A stretch of DNA of 55,137 nt from DATJSJ01 sp035504175 (GCA_035504175.1 DATJSJ010000260.1:1-55137); one strand, 5' to 3'. Counted from the stretch's first letter, positions 31,712 through 42,158 are shown. Program-made: numbers and translations. Notes: generated by a model not told the origin, from the sequence alone.

Positions 31712-33226
31712 TCAGAAAATCCCCGGCTTCGCCTGCTCCAGGCTCCCGGCCGGGATCGAAACGTTGAGCAGGTGCAGCTCGTCCGGCCCGAGGCGCGGCA
31801 GGTCCTGCACCACCTCGACAAAGCGATTGGCCTCGCGCGGCATGACGATCCCATCGGTCAGCACGCGGAACTTGCGGATGTAGTCCTCGCGCCCGAACGG
31901 GCGTGCGCCCAGCGGGTGGGCATTGGCCACGGCGAGCTCATCCTCGATCAGCGTGCCGTCCTGCATCAGCACTTCCACCCGGGCACCGAAGGCGCGCTCG
32001 GCCGGGTCGGCGCTGTGGTAGCGGCGGGTCCACTCGGGATCCTCGCGCGTCTCGATCTTGTGCCACAGCGCCACGGTATCCGGGCGGCGCGCGCGCCGCG
32101 GCGCGTAGCTGTCGACGTGGTGCCAGCGACCATCCTGCAGCGCCACCGCGAAGATGTACATGATGGAATGGTCGAGGGTCTCGCGGCTGGCCTTCGGGTC
32201 CAGCTTCTGCGGATCGTTGGCACCGGTGCCGATCACGTTGTGGGTGTGGTGGCTGGTGCGCAGGGTGATGCGCGCGACCTGGTCGAGGTCGGCGATGCGC
32301 TCGCGCAGCCGGAAGGCGAGGTCGATCAGCGCCTGGCTCTGGTATTCGGCGCTGTGCTCCTTGGTGAAGCTGTCGAGGATCGCCCGCTTGGGCTCGCCCG
32401 GCGCCGGCAGCGGCACGTGATAGACGGCGTCGGGCCCGGCAAGCATCCAGGCGATCACGCTGTCCTCGCCTTCATAGATCGGGCTCGGCGCGCCCTCGCC
32501 GCGCATCGCCCGATCGACCGCTTCGACCGCGAGCTTGCCGGCATGCGCCGGGGCGTAGGCCTTCCAGGAGCTGATCTCGCCCTTGCGCGACTGGCGCGTG
32601 GTGAAGCCGACATGCACCGCCTGCTGCACCGCCTGGTAGATCACCGGCACCGGCAGGCGCAGCAGCGCGCCGATCCCCGCCGCCTGTGCCGGCAGCAGAT
32701 GCGCGATGTGGTCCTTCTTATATTGATGCAGGCAGATCGCCCGCACGAGGTCGATCTGGATCTCGTAGCCGGTGGCGATCCCGCGGATCAGCTCGCGGCC
32801 CGAGCAGCCCATCGCCTGGGCGACGGCCAGGATCGGCGGGATGTTGTCGCCGGGATGGGCGTAGTCGGCGGCGAGAAACGTGTCGTGCATGTCGAGCTCG
32901 CGCACCGCCGTGCCGTTCGCCCAGGCGGCCCATTCCGGGCTGACACGGCGCGCGTGCGGCAGCCCGAACAGCGTCGCACCGCCCTGCTCGCGGCTGCGCG
33001 GCCGCGGATGCCCGAGCGCCATGCCGCGCGCCGAGACCACCGGCCGGCGATTGATCGCCGCCAGCGCCACCGCGGCATTGTCGATCACGCGATTGATGAT
33101 CATGGCGGCGACGTCGCGCTCGACCGCAACCCGGTCAGCGGCGGCGGCGGCGATCTTCCAGGCGAGCTGCGCCTCGCGCTCCAGCCGATCCGTCGAGGGA
33201 TGCACCCTCACCTCGTGCAGGATCAT
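31712..33226 (-). CDS. prpD: 2-methylcitrate dehydratase PrpD
   Basis: Dehydrates 2-methylcitrate to 2-methyl-cis-aconitate. The MmgE/PrpD-family protein has 504 residues. Visible blocks are GMALGHPRPRSREQGGATLF, NGTAVRELDMHDTFLAADY with HPGDNIPPILAVAQ, CLHQYKKDHIAHLLPAQAAG, and KAYAPAHAGKLAVEAVDRAM. AAGGAGG lies 5-7 nt before ATG 33226. It is the first gene of the prpDC pair; no prpB, acnD or prpR is seen nearby. Confidence 0.88.
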   Translation of the reverse strand: MILHEVRVHPSTDRLEREAQLAWKIAAAAADRVAVERDVAAMIINRVIDNAAVALAAINRRPVVSARGMALGHPRPRSREQGGATLFGLPHARRVSPEWAAWANGTAVRELDMHDTFLAADYAHPGDNIPPILAVAQAMGCSGRELIRGIATGYEIQIDLVRAICLHQYKKDHIAHLLPAQAAGIGALLRLPVPVIYQAVQQAVHVGFTTRQSRKGEISSWKAYAPAHAGKLAVEAVDRAMRGEGAPSPIYEGEDSVIAWMLAGPDAVYHVPLPAPGEPKRAILDSFTKEHSAEYQSQALIDLAFRLRERIADLDQVARITLRTSHHTHNVIGTGANDPQKLDPKASRETLDHSIMYIFAVALQDGRWHHVDSYAPRRARRPDTVALWHKIETREDPEWTRRYHSADPAERAFGARVEVLMQDGTLIEDELAVANAHPLGARPFGREDYIRKFRVLTDGIVMPREANRFVEVVQDLPRLGPDELHLLNVSIPAGSLEQAKPGIF

Positions 33227-33562
33227 GGGGCCTCCTTCCCACCGCCGGGACATGCTCCGACTAGGTACGATCCGCCTGCGCCACCGGCAAGCGCCACTGG
33301 TAAGCGCCACTGGCAAGCGCGCACGCGACCGACGGGATCGCCGCGCGATGCGGCGTGGCGCCTCCGGAAACCGTGGATCACGCCGTCCCCGGCGCACGCA
33401 GCGGGTACGCACGCGAGACGGGCTGCCGCCTGGTCAGGCACGCGACCGCTACCCATCTGTCCGGGCGCCGCATCGCGGCGCGTTTCATCCCCTGGCCCGA
33501 CTCGCTATGCTCGGGCTGTCCGCACGCTCGTCGCGTGCGCTCATAACTCCGAGGACCGCTCC
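33227..33562. other. Divergent spacer prpD / DUF983 with a short tandem repeat
   Basis: A 336-nt region between divergent genes. It contains two perfect 13-nt units AAGCGCCACTGG(T/C) at 33289-33301 and 33302-33314, plus a partial third. They sit about 65-90 nt upstream of prpD and could be regulator sites or slippage. No gene or clear promoter was found. Confidence 0.45.
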
Positions 33563-33988
33563 ATGCCCGACACCGGCGTCCCCGTCCGCTGGCAGCCCGA
33601 TCGCCAGCCGCCGGCCGTGCCATGGCCGGTGCCGCCGTTGCTGACGGCGATCGGACGCGGCATTGCCAACCGCTGCCCGGCCTGCGGCCAGACGCAGCTG
33701 TTTCGCGGCTTCCTGCGCGTTGCGCCGGGCTGCACTGCGTGCGGCGCACCGCTCGGCGAGATTCGCGCCGATGACGCGCCGCCCTATTTCGTCATCATCC
33801 TGACCGGCCACATCGTCGTGCCATTGATGGTGCTGCTGGAAGTCTGGCGCCATCCGCCTTTGTGGCTGCATGCCGCGATCTTTCTGCCGCTGACGCTGAT
33901 CCTCGCTCTCGGGCTGCTGCAGCCGGTCAAGGGCGGCATCATCGGGTTGATGCTGCGTCTCGGCCTGTTCCGGCGACCGGCGGACTGA
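33563..33988 (+). CDS. DUF983 family small membrane protein
   Basis: Protein of 141 residues with a cytosolic treble-clef-like part (NRCPACGQTQLFRGFLRV, GCTACGAPLGEIRADDAPPY; two CxxC pairs able to bind zinc) and two membrane helices (YFVIILTGHIVVPLMVLLEV and LHAAIFLPLTLILALGLLQP). This is the DUF983 pattern, often near cytochrome oxidase or nudix genes in alphaproteobacteria; the function is unknown. GAGGACC lies before ATG 33563. Seven nt separate it from the next gene. Confidence 0.8.
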   Translation: MPDTGVPVRWQPDRQPPAVPWPVPPLLTAIGRGIANRCPACGQTQLFRGFLRVAPGCTACGAPLGEIRADDAPPYFVIILTGHIVVPLMVLLEVWRHPPLWLHAAIFLPLTLILALGLLQPVKGGIIGLMLRLGLFRRPAD

Positions 33989-33995
33989 TCGCGGC

Positions 33996-34481
33996 ATGGA
34001 TGCGGAGGCGGTGGATCCACGGCATCGGCTGGTGCGCGTCATCCTCGACGGCGAGGCACTGACGCGACTGTCGCCCGAGCAGGAAGCCGATCGTGCCCAG
34101 GCCGCCGCCGACCTCGAGGCGGAGAACTGCTTCCGCCCCGGCGACCGCGCCGGCCCGTTCGTGCTGCATCTTTCGATCCGCGACGGGCGACTGGTGTTCG
34201 ACATCCGCGACCTCGAGGATGCGCCGCTCGCCGCCGTGGTGCTGGCGCTCGGGCCGTTTCGCAGCCTGCTCAAGGACTACAAGCTGCTGCTCGACAGCCA
34301 TGCCCAGGCGGTGCAGGAGGGGCGCGAGGCGCGCATCCAGGCGATCGACATGGGCCGGCGCGGCCTGCACAACGAGGGTGCGACGCTGCTGACGGAGCGG
34401 CTGCACGACAAGATCGCGCTTGATTTTCCCACCGCGCGGCGCCTGTTCACGCTGATCTGCGCGCTGCACCAGCGGCCGTGA
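33996..34481 (+). CDS. UPF0262 family protein
   Basis: Cytosolic protein of 161 residues. It has the family blocks EADRAQAAADLEAENCF, GPFVLHLSIRDGRLVFDIRD, GPFRSLLKDYKLLLDSHAQAV and ARIQAIDMGRRGLHNEGA. UPF0262 proteins are conserved in alphaproteobacteria; their function is unknown. The gene is in a plus-strand run with the DUF983 gene and mtnA. Confidence 0.85.
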   Translation: MDAEAVDPRHRLVRVILDGEALTRLSPEQEADRAQAAADLEAENCFRPGDRAGPFVLHLSIRDGRLVFDIRDLEDAPLAAVVLALGPFRSLLKDYKLLLDSHAQAVQEGREARIQAIDMGRRGLHNEGATLLTERLHDKIALDFPTARRLFTLICALHQRP

Positions 34482-34527
34482 CCCACGCCTCCCGCCCCCG
34501 TTCCTCTCGCCGCAAGGCCTGGCTGGC

Positions 34528-35625
<1,098 letters not shown>

Positions 35626-35696
35626 AATCGCGGCCGCGTCGCGATGCGGCGCCCCACTTGAGCGGCATTCGCGGATATGCCAAGTCCCGCGGTGCG

Positions 35697-36737
35697 ATGT
35701 CGTTGCGCTGCCGCGACCTGCTGCTGCTTCTGCTTCTGGCTGGTTGCGCGGGACACCGTGCGCCGGTCGGGGTGGCCGCGCGCCACGGGCCCTACGGCTT
35801 CGGCGCATCGAGCTACAGCCGGGTGCCACCTTTCGCGACCGTGCCGTACGAGCCGTTCTCGGCGCAGGCCGTGATCGCGATCGCGCTGCGCGAATGGCGG
35901 CTGTTCGGCCAGCCGGTCGATGACGACCCGCCCGGCTCCCGCCCGCCGCCGCTGCCGCAGGACAAGCCGGAGCGCATGCCGGGTTTGTGGCAGCGCGTCG
36001 GCGAATACTGGTGGATCGGCCAGGATCCGGGCCTGCGCGAGGATGCCTGGACCGGCAAGCACGACGCGTACGGCGTCGAATTCCCCGCGCAAATCGATGG
36101 CGACTATGCCTGGTCGGCCGCCTTCATCTCCTACGTGATGCGGATCGCCGGCGCCGGACCGCGCTTCCTCTACTCCCCGACGCATTCCGACTACATCAAC
36201 GCCGCAGTCGAGGGCGCGCCCTATGCGGCGCGGGCGGAGCGGCCGGAGCAGTACGCGCCGCAGGAGGGCGATCTGATCTGCGAGAGCCGCACGCGGCGGC
36301 CAATGCATTTCGACGATCTGCCGGATGGGCGGTTCCCGGCGCATTGCGACATCGTGGTGCAGGTCGCGCCGGGCCTGCTCACCGTGATCGGCGGCAACGT
36401 CGATGATGCCGTCACCATGAAGCACGTCCCGACCACCGCGTCCGGCATGCTCGCCGAGCCGGACGGAACGGTGGTCGACACACGCTACCCATGGTTCGTG
36501 GTGCTGCACATCCTGTACGACGTGCCGGCGGCGCCCGTCGCGGGGCTGCCGACGGCCGGCTCGACCGCAACCGGCGGTGCGGTCCCATCTCAGGCCGCCC
36601 CGGCGAACAACGGTGCCGCACCTCCGGGGGTCGCAGCACCGCCGGTGACGGGGATTCCTGTGGCCGCGCCGGCGCCCGCGGGCAGCATTCCCGCGCCGGC
36701 GCCGGCCTCGATGCCAGCGGCCATTCCGACCAACTGA
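35697..36737 (+). CDS. DUF2272 lipoprotein
   Basis: Protein of 346 residues with a lipoprotein signal (lipobox LLLAGC near residue 17). The DUF2272 domain covers about 85-285: RVGEYWWIG, DYAWSAAFISYVMRIAG, RFLYSPTHSDYINAAVE, EGDLICESR, FPAHCDIVVQV and YPWFVVLHILYDVP. It resembles an NlpC/P60-like fold with His and Cys in the later part (AHCDIV), so a wall-related role is possible. The last 60 residues are Pro/Ala-rich, likely a flexible tail. ATG 35697 lies 71 nt after mtnA. Confidence 0.75.
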   Translation: MSLRCRDLLLLLLLAGCAGHRAPVGVAARHGPYGFGASSYSRVPPFATVPYEPFSAQAVIAIALREWRLFGQPVDDDPPGSRPPPLPQDKPERMPGLWQRVGEYWWIGQDPGLREDAWTGKHDAYGVEFPAQIDGDYAWSAAFISYVMRIAGAGPRFLYSPTHSDYINAAVEGAPYAARAERPEQYAPQEGDLICESRTRRPMHFDDLPDGRFPAHCDIVVQVAPGLLTVIGGNVDDAVTMKHVPTTASGMLAEPDGTVVDTRYPWFVVLHILYDVPAAPVAGLPTAGSTATGGAVPSQAAPANNGAAPPGVAAPPVTGIPVAAPAPAGSIPAPAPASMPAAIPTN

Positions 36738-37042
36738 CCGAGGACGAAGCTGGCGGCGGGCGGGGTCCGACAGATCGTGTCCTGCTCGCGGCCGAAGCGG
36801 CACCGCGACCAAGCAACGTCGCTACAGGTGCAGCGATTGCCTTCTTTGTGTGGTTGACCTCCCTGTGCGGCCGTACAGGGCGATCCCGACCAGGTCCGGC
36901 GCATCCGCCGGCTCGGCGCGGAAGGCGGCGCGATTCGCGGCATCATGTCCGGTTGCACGGATTGCCTGGAGGTCGGAACGCGGCGTCACCCGATCGCGGC
37001 ATCCCCTGGGATCCGCAACGCCACGGCCGGAGACAGGAACGG
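36738..37042. other. Convergent spacer DUF2272 gene / rhodanese gene
   Basis: A 305-nt region between convergent genes. It contains one perfect 6-bp inverted repeat CCCTGT/ACAGGG (36861-36880), a possible weak terminator. No gene, tRNA or repeat was recognised. Confidence 0.45.
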
Positions 37043-37453
37043 CTACCCCTGCCGCCAGGGCAGCCCGTCCACCTTCCACCCGCCGGTCGTGCCGCGATGG
37101 CCGTTCGCATCCGTCGGCCCCTCGAACCCGTCGGCGACGTTGTAGCTGTCGGCGAAGCCGGCGCGCTGCGCCGCCTGCGCCGCTGCCATGCTGCGCCCGC
37201 CGCTGCGGCAGATGAAGAACAGCCGGTCCTCCGGCGTCAGCCCCGCCGCGCGAAGCTGATCGACGAACGCCGCGTTGACCTGCATGGTCGGGTAGGACTG
37301 CCAGGGAATCAGCACCGGCTTCTTGCCCGCGGCGGCGAGATCGGGCAGGCCGACGAAGCTCCATTCCGCCTCGGTACGCACGTCAACGAGCTGCGCCTGC
37401 GCGTCGGATTGCAGCGCGTCCCACGCCTGTTTCGGGGCCACGTTCTCGACCAT
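37043..37453 (-). CDS. Single-domain rhodanese-like sulfurtransferase
   Basis: Rhodanese domain of 136 residues. Active-site loop CRSGGRS with Cys82; QLVDVRTEAEWSFVG and the C-terminal NVADGFEGPTD match. The six-residue loop after Cys fits sulfurtransferases rather than phosphatases. Start ATG 37453 has GGGAG about 9 nt upstream. It diverges from cysK (74-nt spacer), so a shared role in sulfur handling is plausible. Confidence 0.85.
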   Translation of the reverse strand: MVENVAPKQAWDALQSDAQAQLVDVRTEAEWSFVGLPDLAAAGKKPVLIPWQSYPTMQVNAAFVDQLRAAGLTPEDRLFFICRSGGRSMAAAQAAQRAGFADSYNVADGFEGPTDANGHRGTTGGWKVDGLPWRQG

Positions 37454-37527
37454 GCTGTGCTCTCCCGGCAGCCGGGGGCGTGCGACGACTGGCAGGCCGG
37501 CCGGCGATAGAAGAAAGGTGCCCCAGC

Positions 37528-38526
37528 ATGACGGAAAGCTCAAACCGGGTCGCGGACGGGCTGGAGGGCGCGATCGGCCACACCCGGCTGATCCGGCTGC
37601 GCCGCGCCTCGGAGGCGACGGGCTGCGACATCCTGGGCAAGGCCGAGTTCCTCAATCCCGGCGGCTCGGTGAAGGATCGCGCCGGGCTCGCGATCATCCT
37701 CGATGCGGAGCGACGCGGCGCGCTGCGCCCGGGCGGCGTGGTGGTCGAGGGCACCGCAGGCAACACCGGCATCGGCCTTACCCTGGTCGGCAATGCCCGC
37801 GGCTATCGCACCGTCATCGTCATGCCGGAGACGCAGAGCCGCGAGAAGATCGACACGCTGCGCATGATCGGCGCCGACCTGCGCCTGGTGCCGGCGAAGC
37901 CGTACCGCGATCCGGGCAATTACGTGCATGTCTCGCGCCGGCTGGCGGAGGAGATCGGCGCGGTCTGGGCCAACCAGTTCGACAATCTCGCCAATCGCGA
38001 GGGGCATCGCGCGACGACGGGCCCGGAGATCTGGCAGGAGACCGCAGGGCGCATCGACGCCTTCACCTGCGCCTGCGGCACCGGCGGCACGCTCGCCGGC
38101 GTCTCGCTGGCGCTGAAGCCGCTCAAGCCCGGCTTGCGCATCGTGCTCGCCGATCCGGAGGGCAGCGCGCTCTATGGCTGGGTGAAGCGCGGCGATCTCG
38201 CCGTGCAGGGCAGCTCGATCACCGAGGGCATCGGACAGTCGCGCGTGCCGGCGAATCTCGAAGGGGCAGTGATCGATGACGCGGTGCGCATCCCGGATGC
38301 GGAGGCGCTGGAGCAGATCTACGACCTGCTGATCCATGAGGGACTGTCGGTCGGCACGTCCTCGGGCATCAACGTCGCGGCGGCAATCCGCGTCGCCCGC
38401 GACCTCGGTCCCAACCATACGGTGGTAACGGTGCTGGCCGATGGCGGCGCGCGCTACCAATCGAAGCTGTTCAATCCCGAGTTCCTGCGCGGCAAGGGGC
38501 TGCCGGTGCCGTCCTGGCTCGCGTGA
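37528..38526 (+). CDS. cysK: PLP-dependent cysteine synthase
   Basis: Makes cysteine from O-acetylserine and sulfide. The fold-type II PLP enzyme has 332 residues. Lys49 in NPGGSVKDRA binds PLP; EGTAGNTGIGL binds the substrate carboxylate; CGTGGTLAGVS holds the PLP phosphate; and SSGINVAAAIRVARDLGP is near the C-terminus. AAAGGTG lies before ATG 37528. The EGTAGNTG form also occurs in cystathionine beta-synthase-like enzymes, so exact substrate use is less certain than the family. Confidence 0.86.
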   Translation: MTESSNRVADGLEGAIGHTRLIRLRRASEATGCDILGKAEFLNPGGSVKDRAGLAIILDAERRGALRPGGVVVEGTAGNTGIGLTLVGNARGYRTVIVMPETQSREKIDTLRMIGADLRLVPAKPYRDPGNYVHVSRRLAEEIGAVWANQFDNLANREGHRATTGPEIWQETAGRIDAFTCACGTGGTLAGVSLALKPLKPGLRIVLADPEGSALYGWVKRGDLAVQGSSITEGIGQSRVPANLEGAVIDDAVRIPDAEALEQIYDLLIHEGLSVGTSSGINVAAAIRVARDLGPNHTVVTVLADGGARYQSKLFNPEFLRGKGLPVPSWLA

Positions 38527-38541
38527 AGCGCCCGCGCCACT

Positions 38542-39408
38542 CTACCGCCCGGCATTGATCAGCCCGATGCCGATCAGGATTCCAACGACCCCGGTCCACT
38601 GCCAGGGCGCCAGGCGCTCGCCGAGAAAGATGCGCGCAAGCAGCGTGGTGATGCCGGAGGCGAGCGAACTCAGCACCGCGACGGTCGCGATCTGCCCGGT
38701 CCGAAGCCCGAGCGTCAGCGCCACGTAGCCGAGCAGGCCGAGCGTGGTGCTCGCGGCGAGGCGCAGACGGAAACCGTGCAACGGTCGGTTCAGCGTCTGG
38801 CCCAACGCGCGCGCCACCGCCAGCAGGATCGCCATGCCGAGCAGGTAGTAGACCCAGACCGGCACCAGCGGCCCCAGCGCCGGTACCGCCCAGCGTCCCT
38901 GCAACCAGAAGCCGATGCCGAATCCGAGCGCCGCCAGCGCGCCGAGGCCGATGCTGCGCCCGGCGGCGGCACCCGCATGGGTCGGCCTATGGCCGGCGGA
39001 GATCAGCGCGATGCCGCCGACGGCGCAGCCGATGCCGGCCGCCTGCATGCCGCCGATCGGCTCGCCCGTCGCCGCGGCGAGCCCGGTCGTCACCGCGCCG
39101 AAGGTCGCGGCGAGCGGCGAGACGATGCCGACCGTGCCATGCGTCAGGCCGCGGAACAGCGCGTAGCTCGCCGCGAGATTGATCGGAACCGCGAGCAGCG
39201 CCGCGGCCCAGGCGCCCGGCCCGGCCGTGTGCAACAGCGGTGCGACGTCCGACCAGTCGAGCGCCAGCCAAAGCGTCAGCACCGCGAGACCCACGAGCTG
39301 CGTGAGCAGGATCGTGGGGAACAGGCCGATGCCGCGGCCGATCGGACGCACGAGGAAATCCGCGACCCCCCACCCGAAGGCGGAGAGCAGGCCGAGCAAC
39401 ACGGCCAC
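38542..39408 (-). CDS. DMT-superfamily (EamA) transporter
   Basis: Inner-membrane protein of 288 residues with about ten helices in two EamA repeats: LLGLLSAFGWGVADFLVRPI and the second from about IGLGALAALGFGIGFWLQGR. The C-terminus LGERLAPWQWTGVVGILIGI is typical. It starts at GTG 39408 without a good Shine-Dalgarno. The substrate is unknown. It is convergent with cysK (15 nt). Confidence 0.75.
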   Translation of the reverse strand: MAVLLGLLSAFGWGVADFLVRPIGRGIGLFPTILLTQLVGLAVLTLWLALDWSDVAPLLHTAGPGAWAAALLAVPINLAASYALFRGLTHGTVGIVSPLAATFGAVTTGLAAATGEPIGGMQAAGIGCAVGGIALISAGHRPTHAGAAAGRSIGLGALAALGFGIGFWLQGRWAVPALGPLVPVWVYYLLGMAILLAVARALGQTLNRPLHGFRLRLAASTTLGLLGYVALTLGLRTGQIATVAVLSSLASGITTLLARIFLGERLAPWQWTGVVGILIGIGLINAGR

Positions 39409-39604
39409 GTGCTACGACGCGTGCTTGTCGATCGGGCGCAGGCGGCGGGCGCGACGTGGTCGCGTCGCGGGCGTCCGAACAAGGGGCGTGCCCCTCGAGC
39501 GCTCGCCACGAGGCCGGAACGCGGTCAAGCCGGCCGCCCGTTGCGGCACCTGAACATGATTTCCTCCCCCTCGACGCGGCAGCCTCGGCGGCCGCGCAAC
39601 CTGC

Positions 39605-40582
39605 TCAGCGCGCCGCCGCGCGCCGCCCGGGATCCTGCGAACGCCCAATCATCCGCGTCATGCGCCGCAGCCCGGCCCATTGCTGCTGCACGTAGCTTCC
39701 CGCGGCCAGCGCCTCCACGGCCGAGGGATCGCCCGTCGCCACATACTCGCGGGAGAAATCCGCGGTGCCGAACATCATGTCCCACCAGGGCAGGATGGCG
39801 CCGTAATTGCAGCTCCGCTGCCCCGCCGCGAGGATGCCGTGATGCGCGCGATGAAAGCGCGGCGAGATCAGCAGCCGCTCGCCCAGCCAGCCGAAGGAGA
39901 GTCTTGCGTTCGCATGGCTCAGACTCTCCAGGAAGCGCAGCATCAGCACCAGGAGCGGAAACTGCATCGGCGGAATGCCGATCAGCAGCGCCACCACGGT
40001 GAACCAGACGAAGGAGATGACGTCGTCCACCAGGTGGTTCCGGTCATCCGACCAGAACGTCATCTGCCGCTGCGCGTGGTGCAGCGAATGCAGCGCCCAC
40101 CACCAGCCGAACCGATGCGACAGCCGGTGCCGCCAGTAATCGGCGCAGTCGAGAATCGCCGCGTAGAGGAAGAACGTCACGATCGGATGGCCGAGCAGCC
40201 CGGGCACCAGCCCTTCCAGCGTCGGCGGCACCCAGCCGTGATCGGTGAGCCAGCCATTCATCGCCACCTGGAGCTGGTAGAAGATCACGAAGGTGACGAG
40301 CGGCAGCAGCCCGACGCGGGAGATCAGCGTGTAGATGACGTCGACCGACACCGCCTTCGCATCCGGCCAGCGCTCGACCGGCCGCCAGCGCTCGAGCGGC
40401 ACGCAGACCGCGTAGGTGATCGCCACCTGCGCCACGCCATAGACCGCGAACAGCACCCAGCCGCCGGCGATATCCTCCCAGTCCATCAGATGCAGCGCGT
40501 ACAGCGCCGGAACCACCCAGTGCCCGGTGATCCAGCCGGCGACGCTGTCGAACGGATCGTTCAGCAGCGCGGCAAAGCTCAT
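39605..40582 (-). CDS. Sterol desaturase / fatty acid hydroxylase family membrane protein
   Basis: Di-iron membrane oxygenase of 325 residues. The His boxes HRLSH, HSLHH and HRAHH and several membrane helices (GGWVLFAVYGVAQVAITYAV, GLLPLVTFVIFYQLQ, VISFVWFTVVALLIGI) are visible. Bacterial members act on hopanoids, carotenoids or lipids; the substrate here is unknown. Its ATG overlaps the stop of the beta-propeller gene upstream (ATGA), so the two genes are translated together. Confidence 0.82.
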   Translation of the reverse strand: MSFAALLNDPFDSVAGWITGHWVVPALYALHLMDWEDIAGGWVLFAVYGVAQVAITYAVCVPLERWRPVERWPDAKAVSVDVIYTLISRVGLLPLVTFVIFYQLQVAMNGWLTDHGWVPPTLEGLVPGLLGHPIVTFFLYAAILDCADYWRHRLSHRFGWWWALHSLHHAQRQMTFWSDDRNHLVDDVISFVWFTVVALLIGIPPMQFPLLVLMLRFLESLSHANARLSFGWLGERLLISPRFHRAHHGILAAGQRSCNYGAILPWWDMMFGTADFSREYVATGDPSAVEALAAGSYVQQQWAGLRRMTRMIGRSQDPGRRAAAR

Positions 40583-41538
40583 CGCTGCGACACCGAGACC
40601 GGCAGCGTGTCGTGCGTGTTGAGCCAGATGCCGTGCGGCGACCGCCCGACCTCGATCACCTGCATCTTGCCGGTCACCGGATCGAGGATGCCGATGGAAT
40701 GGTCGAAGCGGCGGCTGATCCAGAGCTTGCCGTCCGGCGCGAAATCCATGTCGTCCGGCCCGCCGGAGACCTGGTAGCGCCGGATCTCCTGCAGCGTCGC
40801 CGGATCGAGCGCCACGATCGTGCCGCCCACCCGGTTGGTCACGTACAGCGTGCGCCGGTCATGCGACAGGAACAGCACATGCGGCCCGCGCCCGGTATGC
40901 ACGCACTGCACCACATGCCCGTCCACCGGGTCGACCACCGCGACGCAGTCCGAGCCCATCAGCCCAACCAGGATATGCCCGTTCAGCCACAGCACGCCGG
41001 CCGGCGTGTCGCCAACCTTGCTGTCCCAGAGCACCTGCAGCGTGCGCAGATCGATCGCCGCAAGCCGCCCGGTCTCCTGCAGCGACACGTAGACGACGCT
41101 GGAATCGGGCGCGTAGTTGATGTGGCTTGGCATGGCGGAAAGCGGGAAGCGCTTGACCAGCCGCATCGTTGCCGCGTCGTAGACGTCGACCTGGTTGCGC
41201 GCCAGCCCGGCGATGGTCAGCCACCGCCCGTCCGGGCTGAACACGAGCTGGTACGGGTCGGCGATGGTGAGCCGCCGCTCCACCTTCGCGGTGCGCGGGT
41301 TGATGAACAGCACCTCGTTGCCGGTGGTGTCACCGACCAGCAGGTAGCGGTGGTCCGGCGTCAGGGCCATGTGGTGCGGCTCGCGCAGCACCGGGATGCG
41401 CAGCTTCTCGCGATGCGTCGCGACGTCGATGACGCTGATCGAGGCCGAACGGGAATTGATGACGAAGGCCAGGCCCTCCGCCCGCGCCTGGCCCGCCAGG
41501 GCGACCAGGGCGACGGGGAGCAGGAAAAGAAGACGCAT
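40579..41538 (-). CDS. Secreted YncE-like seven-bladed beta-propeller protein
   Basis: Protein of 319 residues with a signal peptide (1-20, ending QARAE). It has repeated propeller blades: INSRSASISVIDVATHREK, HHMALTPDHRYLLVGDT, YQLVFSPDGRWLTIAG, PSHINYAPDSSVVYVS and HVLFLSHDRRTLYVTNR. It resembles YncE/PQQ-dehydrogenase-accessory propellers and probably binds a ligand or protein in the periplasm. No enzyme motif is seen. It is the first gene of a pair with the desaturase-like gene. Confidence 0.75.
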   Translation of the reverse strand: MRLLFLLPVALVALAGQARAEGLAFVINSRSASISVIDVATHREKLRIPVLREPHHMALTPDHRYLLVGDTTGNEVLFINPRTAKVERRLTIADPYQLVFSPDGRWLTIAGLARNQVDVYDAATMRLVKRFPLSAMPSHINYAPDSSVVYVSLQETGRLAAIDLRTLQVLWDSKVGDTPAGVLWLNGHILVGLMGSDCVAVVDPVDGHVVQCVHTGRGPHVLFLSHDRRTLYVTNRVGGTIVALDPATLQEIRRYQVSGGPDDMDFAPDGKLWISRRFDHSIGILDPVTGKMQVIEVGRSPHGIWLNTHDTLPVSVSQR

Positions 41539-41774
41539 GCGCCGCTCGCAGCCTCGATGATGCAACCGCGCTATAGCATGGAAGCGGCGCGTGGCAGCGA
41601 CGGAACTCGCACCAACGCCCTCTGTTCGCAACATTCCTGCCCACCTCGTGCGCGCGTGGCGGGTGCGCGACGAGTCACAAATCGGTCAGCGCCGCGGTTC
41701 GGCCCCCGGGATCGGTGGGCAAACCGCCCCGGCCGGGGCAGGTTTGACGATCCGTCCCTGACCCGCCAACCGCG

Positions 41775-42158
41775 ATGGACCAAAGGCACCGACCCAAGCT
41801 GCTGTTCGTCGAAGACGAATTCCTGATCCGCCTGACCGTCGCCGAGGCCCTCTCCGACGATGGGTTCGAAGTGCTGGAGGCGGCGAGCGGCGAGGAGGCG
41901 CTGCAGCTGCTCGGAGCCGATCCGTCCGTCGCGCTGCTGCTCACCGACCTGCAGCTTCCCGGCAAGATCGATGGCGGCGAGCTGGTCCGGCGCGCCCGCG
42001 AGACGCGGCCGGACCTGCCGGTGATCCTGGTCACCGGCCGGCCGGAACAGCGCGCCTCGGCCGCCGCCTCGCCGCGCGACATGGTCATCGTCAAGCCGTA
42101 CCTGCCCTCGGAGGTGAGCGCCGCGGTGCGCCGGATGCTTGGCTTGCCGCCGGCCTGA
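41775..42158 (+). CDS. Single-domain CheY-like response regulator
   Basis: Receiver domain alone, 127 residues. It has the acidic pocket (VEDEF), phosphoacceptor Asp58 (LLLTDLQLPGKIDG), Thr87 (LVTGRPEQ) and Lys107 (IVKPYLPSEV). There is no output domain. No sensor kinase lies nearby, so the partner is unknown. It differs clearly from the flagellar CheY at 12831-13217; stalk-type or PhyR-like signalling roles remain open. The gene is divergent from the beta-propeller gene. Confidence 0.82.
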   Translation: MDQRHRPKLLFVEDEFLIRLTVAEALSDDGFEVLEAASGEEALQLLGADPSVALLLTDLQLPGKIDGGELVRRARETRPDLPVILVTGRPEQRASAAASPRDMVIVKPYLPSEVSAAVRRMLGLPPA

